From NCBI GenBank assembly GCA_016709675.1, contig JADJMH010000005.1, positions 248,001 to 312,000 on the forward strand: a stretch of DNA of 64,000 nt. Direction: 5' to 3'. The notes under the pieces were generated by a model. The model did not search any database and was not told the origin of the DNA. It saw nothing but the letters and a program-made list of their open reading frames with translations. A program made the position numbers and the translations under genes. Shown piece by piece: positions 41,021 to 49,148 of this stretch. Source of the DNA: Candidatus Accumulibacter proximus (GTDB lineage Bacteria > Pseudomonadota > Gammaproteobacteria > Burkholderiales > Rhodocyclaceae). How positions within the stretch are numbered: position 1 is the stretch's first letter; each line of letters begins with the position of its first letter.

Positions 41021-41746
41021 ATGCTAGCTCAGAAAGTTGCCGTGGTGACGGGTGCGGCGCGTGGGATCGGTCTGGCGGTGGCGCGCGATCTTGCCGCCAG
41101 CGGCTGCAGGGTCGTGATGGTCGGGCGCGGCGCCGAAGCAATCGACAGCGCTGCCCGCGAATTGTGCAACAGTGGCCACGATGTCATCCCGCACGTTGCC
41201 GACGTGACCGACGCCAGTGCCGTTGCCGCTCTGGCCGCCCGCTTGCGCCGCGAGTTCCGCCGTGCGGACATCCTGATCAACAATGCCGGGGTGCTGCTCG
41301 AGCCGAAGAATTTCGCTGCGCCACAGGGTGCCAGCGTTTTCGTCGTCGATCCGGCACTGGTCGCTGCCACCTACGCCTGCAACGCCTTGGCGCCGCTGCG
41401 CCTGATTCAGGCGGTGGTGCCGCTGATGCGTGAGAATGGCTGGGGGCGCATCGTCAACGTCTCGTCGAGCATGGGGCAACTGGCTGACATGGGCGGCTTC
41501 TGGCCCGCCTACCGGATGTCCAAAGCCGCACTGAACGCGCTGACGCGCCTGACGGCCAGGGAACTGGAAGGCAGTCCGATCAAGATCAACTCGGTCTGCC
41601 CCGGCTGGTGCCGCACTGAAATGGGCGGCCAGGATGCTGTCCGCAGTGCCGCGGACGGTGCGCAAGGGATCGTCTGGGCCGCGTTGCTGCCCGACGATGG
41701 TCCGAGTGGCGGTTTCTTTTGTGACGGCAAGCCAATCGACTGGTGA
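41021..41746 (+). CDS. short-chain dehydrogenase/reductase (SDR 1)
   Basis: 241 residues, ATG 41021 with AGGAGAG just upstream. Classical SDR: cofactor motif VVTGAARGIGLAVA (TGxxxGxG), ILINNAGVL (NNAG), catalytic Ser in IVNVSSSMG, and Tyr-Lys in AYRMSKAA. The C-terminal PGWCRTEMGG is also standard, and the Arg in MVGR suggests NADP preference. Its 3' half is present again, in pieces, at 52362-52572, next to another SDR gene; the two seem to have once been convergent neighbours. Substrate unknown; similar proteins are annotated as carbonyl reductase-like. Confidence 0.85.
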   Translation: MLAQKVAVVTGAARGIGLAVARDLAASGCRVVMVGRGAEAIDSAARELCNSGHDVIPHVADVTDASAVAALAARLRREFRRADILINNAGVLLEPKNFAAPQGASVFVVDPALVAATYACNALAPLRLIQAVVPLMRENGWGRIVNVSSSMGQLADMGGFWPAYRMSKAALNALTRLTARELEGSPIKINSVCPGWCRTEMGGQDAVRSAADGAQGIVWAALLPDDGPSGGFFCDGKPIDW

Positions 41747-41820
41747 TCGCTTGCCGCGCGATGGGCAGAAGCCGGTCAGATTGTCACCGCCGCGGCCAAG
41801 GGGCAGGCCGACCGCCTGAC

Positions 41821-41927
41821 GGGCCGCGCCAAACCTACGGCCGTAGTGGACGCCGCGGCTTGCGTGGCGCGGCGGCAAAGAGCCGATCGTAGAGGGCATT
41901 GGGCAGCAGGCGCAACAGTTTGGCGAC
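41821..41927 (-). pseudogene. C-terminal fragment of SDR 2 (duplicate of 52573-52679)
   Basis: 107 bases almost identical to 52573-52679. On the minus strand it encodes the last 30 or so residues of the SDR at 52587-53354 (LLRLLPNALYDRLFAAAPRKPRR-) and its stop. It shows that the 3' end of SDR 2 used to lie here, next to SDR 1, and brackets the rearranged 10 kb between them. Confidence 0.8.
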
Positions 41928-42076
41928 AGCGCCGGGTTACCGCGACCTTCAGCCAGCGCGATGGGCGCTCGCTGCACGTGCGCAAAGCCACCGATGCCGA
42001 ACCCGACCTGCTGGCGATCTATCGTGCGCTGGGCATCAGCGCCGCACCCGGCGGAACCAGAAAACTGATCAGCTGA
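41928..42076 (+). pseudogene. transposase C-terminal fragment
   Basis: The plus strand reads RVTATFSQRDGRSLHV, then RKATDAEPDLLAIYRALG, then APGGTRKLIS and a stop. This is the C-terminal style of an IS1634/IS4-like DDE transposase, though the family assignment is tentative. The last codons lie in the 52-bp inverted repeat found again at 50736-50787. Only the last about 45 codons remain. Confidence 0.5.
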
Positions 42077-42104
42077 ATCAGAAATTACCGGCTTGTAGTG
42101 CCAC
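42053..42104. repeat. left copy of 52-bp inverted repeat
   Basis: This matches the reverse complement of 50736-50787 at about 49 of 52 positions and includes the transposase stop codon (RKLIS-stop). The two copies face each other across 8.6 kb and look like the ends of two copies of one insertion sequence. Confidence 0.75.
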
Positions 42105-42115
42105 CCGGTAATTTC
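42081..42115. terminator. 11-bp perfect hairpin
   Basis: GAAATTACCGG (42081-42091) pairs with CCGGTAATTTC (42105-42115) around 13 bases. It follows the transposase stop by 4 bases and is followed by TTGG, so it could be the IS terminator or part of its end. Confidence 0.45.
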
Positions 42116-42149
42116 TTGGCATGCAAGTAATTGATTCAGCGATAGGTTT

Positions 42150-44450
42150 TTATTGGCCCGTTAAACATGGGTTAGAGGGTTCCAGTTCTTCGTTGGTCGA
42201 TTGCAATTCTTCGTTGGCGGATTTGAGTTCCTCGTTGGTGGCCTGCTGCTCTTCGCTGGTGGCTGCCAGGTTCTCCCTGGCATAGGCCAGGCCACGCTCC
42301 AGTTCTTCGATGCGCGCGGCTGCGGCGGATCGGGTGGATTGGGCGGCGCCGCGTTTGCCGGGGCCGGGTTTTGCGGCGGCGGGTTTTGCAGCGAGTTTGC
42401 CAACATCGGCGACATCCTCGAAGCTGATCAACAGCAGCGGCTCGCCGCTCTTCTCGCGTGGCAGGGCGCGCACGCTGAAGCACACCGTCGAGAAGCCGCC
42501 ATTGGTCTGCACCGAGACTTCCTTGTTAAGCGTCGGCTCGGCCACGGCGGCGGCGGTGTTGATGGCGACGCGCAGGTCGAGTTGCAGGCCTTCGCGTGCC
42601 ATCTCGACCACGTTGTTGCTGACCGGGCCTGGGGCCGGGCGCAGGTAGCGACCGGTGTCGCCATGCACGTAGAGGATGTTGCCGCGGCTGTCGGTGGTGA
42701 CCGAGGCCGGCGCGTAGTTCAGCAGCAGGGCGTTCGTGCTCAGCGCGGCGACGTTGGCGGAGCTGCCGCTGTTGCCCTTGCCGGTCGCAGCCGCGTCCGC
42801 CAGTCCGGCGGTGGTACCGGTGATGCCGCCGGCGCTGCGGGTCCAGGCCATGTCGACATTGGCCTTGAGCCTGGGCGCGGCGTCGGTGTCGCTGGCGCGG
42901 TAGAACTTGCACTTGCGCTCGATCGCCGTAAACAGCTCGGGGTGGCTGTGGATGCTTTCCGAGGGGGACAGGAACAGCACGCCGCCGGGCCGCAACGCAT
43001 GGTGAAAGCTTGGGATCAGGCGGTTTTGCAGTTCCGGTTCGAGATAGATCAGCAGGTTGCGGCAACTGAGCAGGTCGAGCCTGGTGAAGGGCGGGTCCTT
43101 GATCACGTTGTGCGCGGCGAACACCACGCTGTCGCGGATTTCCCTCTTGAGCTTGTAGCCGGCTTCGTCCCTGGTGAAGTAGCGGCGCAGGCGTTCCGCC
43201 GTCACGTCCTGCACGATGTTGGGCAGATAACGCCCGGCACGCGCCGTGGCAATGGCGTCGTCGTCGAGGTCGGTGGCGTAGATCTGGATCGTCAGTTCCT
43301 GCTCGTGGCGGGCCCTGGTTTCTTCCAGCAACTCGTGCAGCACGATGGCGATCGAATAGGCTTCTTCGCCGCTGGCGCAACCGGCCACCCAGACGCGGAA
43401 ATCGTAGCCGGCCGGCTTGTCCTTCAGCAGCGCCGGCAGGATGGTGTCCTTGAGCGCGTCAAAGGCCTCGGGGTCGCGGAAGAAGCTGGTGACATTGATC
43501 AGCAGTTCCTTGAACAGCCGTTGCGTCTCGGCGGGGTTACCCTTGAGGAAGCGCGCATACACGGCCTCGTCTTCGATGGCGTTGTGCGCCATGCGGCGCT
43601 CGATGCGGCGGCCGATGATGCTTTTCTTGTACAGCGAAAAGTCGTGGCCGGTGGCGCTGCGCAGTTGCAGCAGAATCTGGTTGATGCCGCTTTGCAGCTT
43701 TTCCGGCGCGATCGGCGCCACCAGCTGCCGGAAAACGCCCTGCCGGGCCACTTCCTGCAGCGCGGCCGGCATCTGCTCGACCGGCAGGACGTGCGTGGCG
43801 TAGCCGGCGTTGATGGCGCTGCTCGGCATGCCGTCGTACTTGGCGGTGGACGGGTCCTGCACCATGCAGACGCCGCCGCCGCCGAGGATGGCGCGCAGGC
43901 CCAGGGTGCCGTCGCTGGCGGTGCCGGAGAGGATGATGCCGATGGCGCGCTCGGCCTGATCTTCGGCCAGCGAACGCAGGAAGCCGTCGATCGGCATGCG
44001 CATGCCGCGCGCCAGTTCCGGCACCGAGAGTTGCAGCACGCCGTTGAGTATCGCCATCTCGCGGTTGGGCGGGATGATGTAGACGTGGTCGGGTGCGACG
44101 GCGATCTGGTCGAGCGCTTCGACCACCGGCATGGCGGTGTCGCGTTGCAGGATTTCGGTCAGCAGGCTGACATGGCCAGGGTCGAGATGCGGCACCAGAA
44201 CGAAGGCCATGCCGGTGTCCGCCGGGCAGGCGCGGAAGAAGGCCGCGAAAGCTTCCAGCCCGCCGGCGGAGGCGCCGATGCCAACGATGGGGAAGCTGCT
44301 GGCATGGGTAGACGCGGCCGGGGTGGCAGGGGCAGAGGTTGCCGGCGTCGCATCCGTTGCCGCGGCGGGGCTGGCAGGCGGCTTGCGCGCCGCCGCCTGC
44401 CTGGCGGTGGGCTTGGTGGTGGTTCTTGCAGCGGGTTTGCTGGCGGCCAT
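42150..44450 (-). CDS. CheB-CheR hybrid chemotaxis-type protein, C-terminally truncated
   Basis: 766 residues from ATG 44450 (GAAGGGA ribosome-binding site upstream). After an Ala/Pro-rich linker, the CheB methylesterase domain (residues about 50-240) has GIGASAGGLEAF (Ser), LVPHLDPGH (His) and SGTASDGTLG (Asp). The CheR methyltransferase domain (about 255-520) has SFFRDPEAFD, RVWVAGCASGEEAYS and DLLSCRNLLIYL. A PAS-like region and a coiled coil (EELERGLAYARENLAATSEEQQATNEELKSANEEL) follow. Relatives continue with PAS and histidine-kinase domains. Here the heptad stops at EPSNPCLTGQ, where the sequence enters the IS-related junction, so the output half is lost. Confidence 0.75.
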   Translation of the reverse strand: MAASKPAARTTTKPTARQAAARKPPASPAAATDATPATSAPATPAASTHASSFPIVGIGASAGGLEAFAAFFRACPADTGMAFVLVPHLDPGHVSLLTEILQRDTAMPVVEALDQIAVAPDHVYIIPPNREMAILNGVLQLSVPELARGMRMPIDGFLRSLAEDQAERAIGIILSGTASDGTLGLRAILGGGGVCMVQDPSTAKYDGMPSSAINAGYATHVLPVEQMPAALQEVARQGVFRQLVAPIAPEKLQSGINQILLQLRSATGHDFSLYKKSIIGRRIERRMAHNAIEDEAVYARFLKGNPAETQRLFKELLINVTSFFRDPEAFDALKDTILPALLKDKPAGYDFRVWVAGCASGEEAYSIAIVLHELLEETRARHEQELTIQIYATDLDDDAIATARAGRYLPNIVQDVTAERLRRYFTRDEAGYKLKREIRDSVVFAAHNVIKDPPFTRLDLLSCRNLLIYLEPELQNRLIPSFHHALRPGGVLFLSPSESIHSHPELFTAIERKCKFYRASDTDAAPRLKANVDMAWTRSAGGITGTTAGLADAAATGKGNSGSSANVAALSTNALLLNYAPASVTTDSRGNILYVHGDTGRYLRPAPGPVSNNVVEMAREGLQLDLRVAINTAAAVAEPTLNKEVSVQTNGGFSTVCFSVRALPREKSGEPLLLISFEDVADVGKLAAKPAAAKPGPGKRGAAQSTRSAAAARIEELERGLAYARENLAATSEEQQATNEELKSANEELQSTNEELEPSNPCLTGQ

Positions 44451-44597
44451 GAACATCCCTTCGCAGCGGAGTGGCATCTATCTGGAAGGTTACGCCCGCG
44501 GCCCGAAGCGTGCTTGCCTTTTTTCAGCGGCGAATGGAATTGCAACCAGACGCGGCCCCGGCAACACCGCAGCGGCGGTGGAAACCCCGGTCAGACC

Positions 44598-44661
44598 ACG
44601 GATTCCGCAGGCAAGAGGCCGACCATTTCGGTCAGGCCGATGGTTCGCGCGCCGTACGATG
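44598..44661 (-). pseudogene. C-terminal fragment of an AAA/DUF4143-type ATPase
   Basis: The minus strand reads RTARTIGLTEMVGLLPAES, close to the end of the intact ATPase at 45373-46551 (RHGARAIGLAELVGLLRAE). About 20 residues only. The rest of the 312-base gap (44451-44762) holds nothing else I can name. Confidence 0.5.
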
Positions 44662-44762
44662 AATCTGGGGCCAGACCTCGGCGCGATTTGCCGCACGCGA
44701 TCCATCCTGCGAAGTCCAGCTACGATAGACGCGTCACGGACCTTTTCGAAACTATCGGCGTC

Positions 44763-45179
44763 ATGGCGTCCCCCTCGTCGGAAGATCTCTCCAAAGCGCT
44801 TGCGGATACCCCCGGGCTGGCTCTTGCCGTGCTGATCGGCAGCCGGGCGCAACAGACTGCGCGGCAGGACAGCGACTGGGATATCGCGGTTTCATGGAAG
44901 CCGATGGCAGATGCATTCCTTCGCCTTGGAAGGCATGAGTCGCTGCGACATCGGCTGGCGCAATGCCTCCAGCTTGTAGACGACAAGGTCGACCTGATCG
45001 ATCTGGCCGTCGCCCGCCTGGCCATGAAAGCCCTCGTCGTCGAAGAAGGGAAAGTGCTGCACATCAATGACGAGCTGGCGTGGGTCTATTTCCAAACCAC
45101 GACCTGGCGCGAGCTTGAAGACTACTACTGGGATCGCGCTCATGCGGCTTGCGCAACAGGATTGTCCACGACTACATGA
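44763..45179 (+). CDS. MNT-type nucleotidyltransferase (MntA-like)
   Basis: 138 residues from ATG 44763. LAVLIGSRAQQTARQDSDWDIAVSW carries the minimal nucleotidyltransferase signature GSRA-x(n)-D-S-D-W-D, and the C-terminal (ELAWVYFQTTTWRELEDYYWDR) is that of MntA antitoxins. In type VII systems MntA AMPylates the HepT HEPN toxin encoded next. Here the stop overlaps an ATG (ATGA), but the downstream frame (45176-45298, 40 codons: MNVDSASVLQLVREQRYRIV...) is too short and lacks the HEPN R-x4-6-H motif. The toxin seems cut off by the 42-bp repeat at 45286. Confidence 0.7.
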   Translation: MASPSSEDLSKALADTPGLALAVLIGSRAQQTARQDSDWDIAVSWKPMADAFLRLGRHESLRHRLAQCLQLVDDKVDLIDLAVARLAMKALVVEEGKVLHINDELAWVYFQTTTWRELEDYYWDRAHAACATGLSTTT

Positions 45180-45285
45180 ACGTCGATTCGGCGTCGGTGC
45201 TGCAACTGGTGCGAGAGCAGCGATATCGAATCGTCACCCGGTTCCTTCTCGCTCCAATTGTCGCTGCGGCTGATCGCGGACCGGA

Positions 45286-45327
45286 TTCCGCCAGGTAGGC
45301 CACGTTCAGGGTTTTCCTGATTGACCG
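45286..45327. repeat. 42-bp direct repeat flanking the ATPase gene (left copy)
   Basis: TTCCGCCAGGTAGGCC-(A)CGTTCAGGGTTTTCC... recurs at 46643-46684 with one difference. The pair brackets the AAA/DUF4143 gene (45373-46551), so this 1.3 kb block may have been inserted or duplicated as a unit. Confidence 0.7.
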
Positions 45328-45372
45328 AAAATAATAGCCGGGGTCAGACCCCGGCTTCCCGTCGCCAGTCCG

Positions 45373-46551
45373 TCATTCCGCACGCAACAGGCCGACGAGT
45401 TCCGCCAGGCCGATGGCCCGCGCGCCATGGCGCAGCGCGAAGCTCTCGCTGCCGGAGTAGACCACGTAGCGTTGCGTGATGCGCAGATCGTCACAAGCCT
45501 GCGCAAAACCCTTTGCCGGACTTGGCGCACTAGAACGCTTGATCTCGACGGCGATGTCGGGCTGTCCGCCTTTTTCCAGAAGCAAGTCGATTTCGGCGGC
45601 GGCATGGGTGCGGTAGAAATACGGCACCCGGCGCGGGCCAGCCGCCAGCATAAGGTTTTCGATGCAATGCCCTTCGAAGCTGAGCCCGCAGACGGGGTGC
45701 CCGAGCAGATCGTCCAGCGTTTCAAGTTCCAGCAGGCCGTGCAGGATGCCGCTGTCGCGCACATAGACCTTGGGCGACTTGATCAGGCGCTTGCCGACAT
45801 TGCCGCTCCACGGACGCAAACGGCGCAGCAGTTGCAGATCGACCAGCAGGTCGATGTAACGATCCACCGTCGGGTTGGCGACACCGAGCGCGGAGGCGAG
45901 GCGAGACTGATTAAGCAGGCTGCCTTGCTGGTGCGCCAGCATGGTCCACAAGCGGCCGATGGTCTCGGCGGGCAGCCGCGGCGCAAACATCGGCACGTCA
46001 CGTTCCAGGTAGCTGCGGATGAAATCGCGCCGCCAGTCGAGGCTTCGCCGGTCGTCCTGCGCCAGCAGGCTGTCGGGGAAGCCTCCGCGCAGCCAGAGCA
46101 TCGTCGCACCGATCCCGGCCGCACCGGCTTCGCCGATGTCGAACGGGGCGATGTCCAGGTAGGCGACCCGTCCGGCCAGGGTTTCGCTCGACTGGCGCAT
46201 CAGGTCGAGCGCGGCCGAGCCCAGCAGCAGGAACTGGCCGCTGCGCTGCCCGGCCCGGCGGTTGTCGTCGATGATGCCGCGCAGGACATCGAAAACGCCC
46301 GGGGCGCGGTGGATTTCGTCGAGGATCACCAGTTTTCCGCTTTGGGTGCGCAGGTAGCTGTCGGCATCCTCGAGGCGGAGCCGGTCGGCGGGGCGTTCGA
46401 GATCGAGGTACACCGCGCCGCCCGGCCAGCCGGTAGCGATATGCCGCGCCAGCGTGGTTTTGCCCACCTGACGCGGCCCCAGCAGCACGACAGCGGCGGT
46501 ATGGACCAGAGTCTGGCGAATGGCGGTTTCGGCTTGCCGATCGATCATCAT
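45373..46551 (-). CDS. AAA+ ATPase with DUF4143 (AAA_14 family)
   Basis: 392 residues. Walker A LLGPRQVGKTTLAR is near residue 25 and Walker B KLVILDEIHRAP near 93; the sensor region LLLGSAALDLM follows. The C-terminal DUF4143 domain (about 185-390) has LNQSRLASALGVANPTVDRYIDLLVDLQLLRRL and the restriction-endonuclease-like core EIDLLLEKGGQPDIAVEIKRS (E-x-D...E-x-K). These ATPases are common, mobile and of uncertain role; some act with toxin systems or as DNA-linked ATPases. ATG 46551 lies next to an AT-rich promoter (TTGATATATTAACGACAG). It is bracketed by 42-bp direct repeats. Confidence 0.8.
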   Translation of the reverse strand: MMIDRQAETAIRQTLVHTAAVVLLGPRQVGKTTLARHIATGWPGGAVYLDLERPADRLRLEDADSYLRTQSGKLVILDEIHRAPGVFDVLRGIIDDNRRAGQRSGQFLLLGSAALDLMRQSSETLAGRVAYLDIAPFDIGEAGAAGIGATMLWLRGGFPDSLLAQDDRRSLDWRRDFIRSYLERDVPMFAPRLPAETIGRLWTMLAHQQGSLLNQSRLASALGVANPTVDRYIDLLVDLQLLRRLRPWSGNVGKRLIKSPKVYVRDSGILHGLLELETLDDLLGHPVCGLSFEGHCIENLMLAAGPRRVPYFYRTHAAAEIDLLLEKGGQPDIAVEIKRSSAPSPAKGFAQACDDLRITQRYVVYSGSESFALRHGARAIGLAELVGLLRAE

Positions 46552-46642
46552 TGATATATTAACGACAGATGTTAATTTGTCAATGATGATAAGTCAGGTG
46601 GGGTTGATCGAAAGCAATGCTCCGGTACCCGTGTCTGCCTGT

Positions 46643-46684
46643 TTCCGCCAGGTAGGCCGCGTTCAGGGTTTTCCTGATTGACCG
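46643..46684. repeat. 42-bp direct repeat flanking the ATPase gene (right copy)
   Basis: Same as 45286-45327 apart from one base (GGCCGC for GGCCAC). Between this copy and the ATPase start lies an AT-rich 90-base stretch with a promoter-like appearance. Confidence 0.7.
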
Positions 46685-46688
46685 TGCT

Positions 46689-47774
46689 TCACGCTTCCTC
46701 CTGATACCGCGTGGCGATGGCGACGAAGTCGTCAAGACCGCCGAGGAAGGCGTCGCAGATGTCGGGATCGAAATGCACGCCGCGTCCGGCGGCGATGATG
46801 TCGCGGGTCTCGGCGAAGCTCGGCGCCGGCTTGTAAGCCCGCGCCGAGATCACGGCGTCGAACACGTCGGCCAAGGCCATCAGGCGCGCGGCGATGGGGA
46901 TGGACTCGCCGGCGAGGCGGTCGGGATAACCGCTGCCATCCCACTTCTCGTGGTGCCAGTGGGCGATTTCCTTGGCGACGGCGAGAAACGGCAAGGGCAT
47001 TTCGATGTCGCGCTCGGCCTCCTCGATGGCGTCGCTGCCGAGCCTCGCATGGGTCTGCATGATGGCCCATTCTTCAGCCGTGAGCTTGCCGGGTTTCAGC
47101 AACACGTAGTCGGGAATCCCGACCTTGCCGATGTCATGGAGTGGCGCCGAGCGCGCCAGCAGGTCGATGTAGCGTTCGTCGAGCGTGGCGGCGAAACGGG
47201 GATGCTCGCGCAGGCCGTGGGCCAACTGCAGAACGTAGCCCTGGGTGCGCAGGATGTGGTTGCCGGTTTCCGGGTCGCGTGTTTCGGCCAGATGGGCCAG
47301 CGCCCGGATGGTGACCTGCTGGGTCAGGTCGTTCTCCACCATGCGACGCGCGACTTCGGCTTCGAGGATGACGTTCTGGTCCTTCATCCAGTCGCGCGCC
47401 TGCTTGGCTTCGAGTTGCACGCGCACCCGCGCCAGCAACACGGTGGGCTTGATCGGCTTGCTGATGTAATCCGCGGCACCGAGTTGCAGGCCACGCTCTT
47501 CGTCGAGATCGTCGACGAGGGCCGTCAGGAAAATCACCGGGATCTCGGCCGTGGCGGGGTTGGCGCGCAAACGCCACAGCGCCGTGTAGCCGTCCATGCC
47601 AGGCATCATCACGTCGAGCAGCACCAGGTCCGGCCGGGGTTCGCCGGCTGCCGCGCGCAGGGCGCTTTCTCCCGAGTTGGCGGCGCGTACCTGATAGTCG
47701 GGCCGCAGCAGATGCATCAGCAGCGACAGGTTTGTCGGCTCGTCATCGACGATGAGGATGGTTGCAACTGCCAC
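46689..47774 (-). CDS. response regulator with HD-GYP domain (c-di-GMP phosphodiesterase type)
   Basis: 361 residues. Receiver domain (about 4-120) with acidic VDDEPTN, phospho-acceptor Asp in LVLLDVMMPGMDG, Thr/Ala switch LTALVD and Lys in YISKPIKP. After a short linker, the HD-GYP domain (about 165-345) has APLHDIGKVGIPD (HD), MQTHARLG, HHEKWDGSGYPD (the HD-GYP loop) and LADVFDAVISARAYKP. All metal-binding residues are visible. It should hydrolyse c-di-GMP in response to phosphorylation by a partner kinase, possibly the lost kinase half of the neighbouring CheB-CheR protein. Confidence 0.85.
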   Translation of the reverse strand: MAVATILIVDDEPTNLSLLMHLLRPDYQVRAANSGESALRAAAGEPRPDLVLLDVMMPGMDGYTALWRLRANPATAEIPVIFLTALVDDLDEERGLQLGAADYISKPIKPTVLLARVRVQLEAKQARDWMKDQNVILEAEVARRMVENDLTQQVTIRALAHLAETRDPETGNHILRTQGYVLQLAHGLREHPRFAATLDERYIDLLARSAPLHDIGKVGIPDYVLLKPGKLTAEEWAIMQTHARLGSDAIEEAERDIEMPLPFLAVAKEIAHWHHEKWDGSGYPDRLAGESIPIAARLMALADVFDAVISARAYKPAPSFAETRDIIAAGRGVHFDPDICDAFLGGLDDFVAIATRYQEEA

Positions 47775-47789
47775 ATGCGCTTAAGCGGG

Positions 47790-48816
47790 TGTTGAAGCAA
47801 ACATGTTGGTGTTAGTGTTTGAGCCAGGAGCAACAGTGATGAGCAGGGTATCGAAGGTGCGCCGCAACTCGCGCTGGAGATTCTCGTAGTGTTGATCAAG
47901 GGCCTGGATGTTCTTGGGTGGCGGCCCCAGGTGTGGTTTGCCGGCGCCGGCGAGAACGGTTTGATGACTTTCTCCCGGAGGATGAGCCAGCCAGCGAGAA
48001 TACGGATCCCCATCGGCGGGGTCGGTAGCGGCGCGCTTTGGCGACACGCTCGATGAGGCGCTTGCCACGGAGCTTCATGAGATCGTAGGCGCGGTGTAGG
48101 CGTCACGGGCGACTTCAGGCAGCGACGGACGCACTTCGTCAGCCAGCTCTTGTACCGTCAACCCGTCGGGATTGGGCGCGAGATGCAGGATGGCTTCGGC
48201 GACCGAGCGCATGCGCGGCTTCTGGAGATCGACGCCGGATAAGCGGCGATTGCCACGCTCGGTCGGTTCGATGAGGGAATCGAGCACGCCATCGGGGAGG
48301 AAGGTGACATGTGCGGCCTGCATCGCGTTGAGAAAGTCGATCGCCATGTGCTGGAGCTTGGCCAGCATGATCGAGAGTTTCTCCAGCGAACGCCCGCAGC
48401 GCAGTTCCTTGATGTTGTGGGCGATGGCCTCGGCGCGCAGCACGCGCGCCCTTGTCGTAGAGCTTCAGCGTCAGCGCGCCGAAATGCACCTTGAACACCG
48501 TCAGATCGTAGGCCGACTGATCAACGATACGAGCCACGCCGTGGCTTCTGTCGGCACGCCAGCGGGGTCGTTGTTGGCGGCCGAACAGCGTGCGCAGGAT
48601 CGGCACGTCGAGCAGGCGCCGGGTACGATCAATCAAGCCCTGGAAGATCGCATCCAGGGTGGCGTCCGATCCGGTCAGTGCTTGCCACCAGGTACGGAAA
48701 GCGCCACCTTGCTGGCCAAGCGGAAAGTAGCCGTTGAGCACGATGCGATCGACGCAATCATAGCGGCCTTCGAGAAGTTCCCCGTAATACGCCGACAAGT
48801 CATCGGGTTGTTTCAT
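47790..48816 (-). pseudogene. degraded transposon-associated hypothetical protein
   Basis: Pieces in three frames align end to end. Start: QPDDLSAYYGELLEGRYDCV, then DRIVLNGYFPLGQQGG (from 48816). Middle: ARIVDQSAYDLTVFKVHFG, then LTLKLYDKGARVLRAEAIAHN. Then ELRCGRSLEKLSIMLAKLQ, then LRGKRLIERVAKARRYRP, and QHYENLQRELRRTF near the end (about 47850). The order is that of a roughly 500-residue hypothetical protein widespread in bacteria beside mobile DNA. Frameshifts occur near 48070-48080 and 48440, and about 150 residues are missing after ATLD. No function is known. Confidence 0.6.
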
Positions 48817-49036
48817 CGGAAGAGCCTCCGCGCACCCGGAAAATCCCGTTCATCCTTTGACAGGCGCAGAGCCAACGGATTCTTTCCTCTCACCCGGCGT
48901 GAGAACGGCTGTTCGCCCTGTGCTACCCCTATCGCGGCCGTAGAGTGGTCAGCTGGTCATCCAATCCGGATCCGGGCGCCATGGCATCACACCATCCCGA
49001 CCACTCAGTTCTCGGCTGTTCTCCGCAGGAGAACCT
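48817..49036. other. non-coding region upstream of the HD-GYP regulator gene
   Basis: The 332-base gap 48817-49148 contains no gene I can support. It is less GC-rich than its surroundings, has a TCTCCGCAGGAGA hairpin (about 49020-49033) and then the strong hairpin at 49037-49064. A promoter for the gene at 49149 probably lies in 49070-49145, where AT-rich TTGCATTGTGATCTATGC is seen. Confidence 0.4.
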
Positions 49037-49064
49037 CTTTTCCCAAGCGCAGTCTTGGGAAAAG
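49037..49064. terminator. perfect 11-bp hairpin CTTTTCCCAAG/CTTGGGAAAAG
   Basis: The stem is perfect with a 6-base loop (CGCAGT), and its A/T-rich outer end could act as a bidirectional terminator. It separates the degraded hypothetical gene from the regulator gene. Confidence 0.5.
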
Positions 49065-49148
49065 CCTAGTGCCTTTTCGATGATCATACAAGAGATTTCT
49101 TGCATTGTGATCTATGCTCATGCATCGCGTTTCGTCTAGTGTATAAAC

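Noticed and set aside
42201..44460. Long plus-strand frame through the CheB-CheR gene
   Set aside because: It is the shadow of the CheB-CheR gene on the minus strand. Only its end (from 44763) is a real gene, the MntA-like one.
45176..45298. HepT toxin following the MntA-like gene
   Set aside because: The 40-codon frame lacks the R-x4-6-H motif and the helices of HEPN proteins, so I did not list it as a gene.
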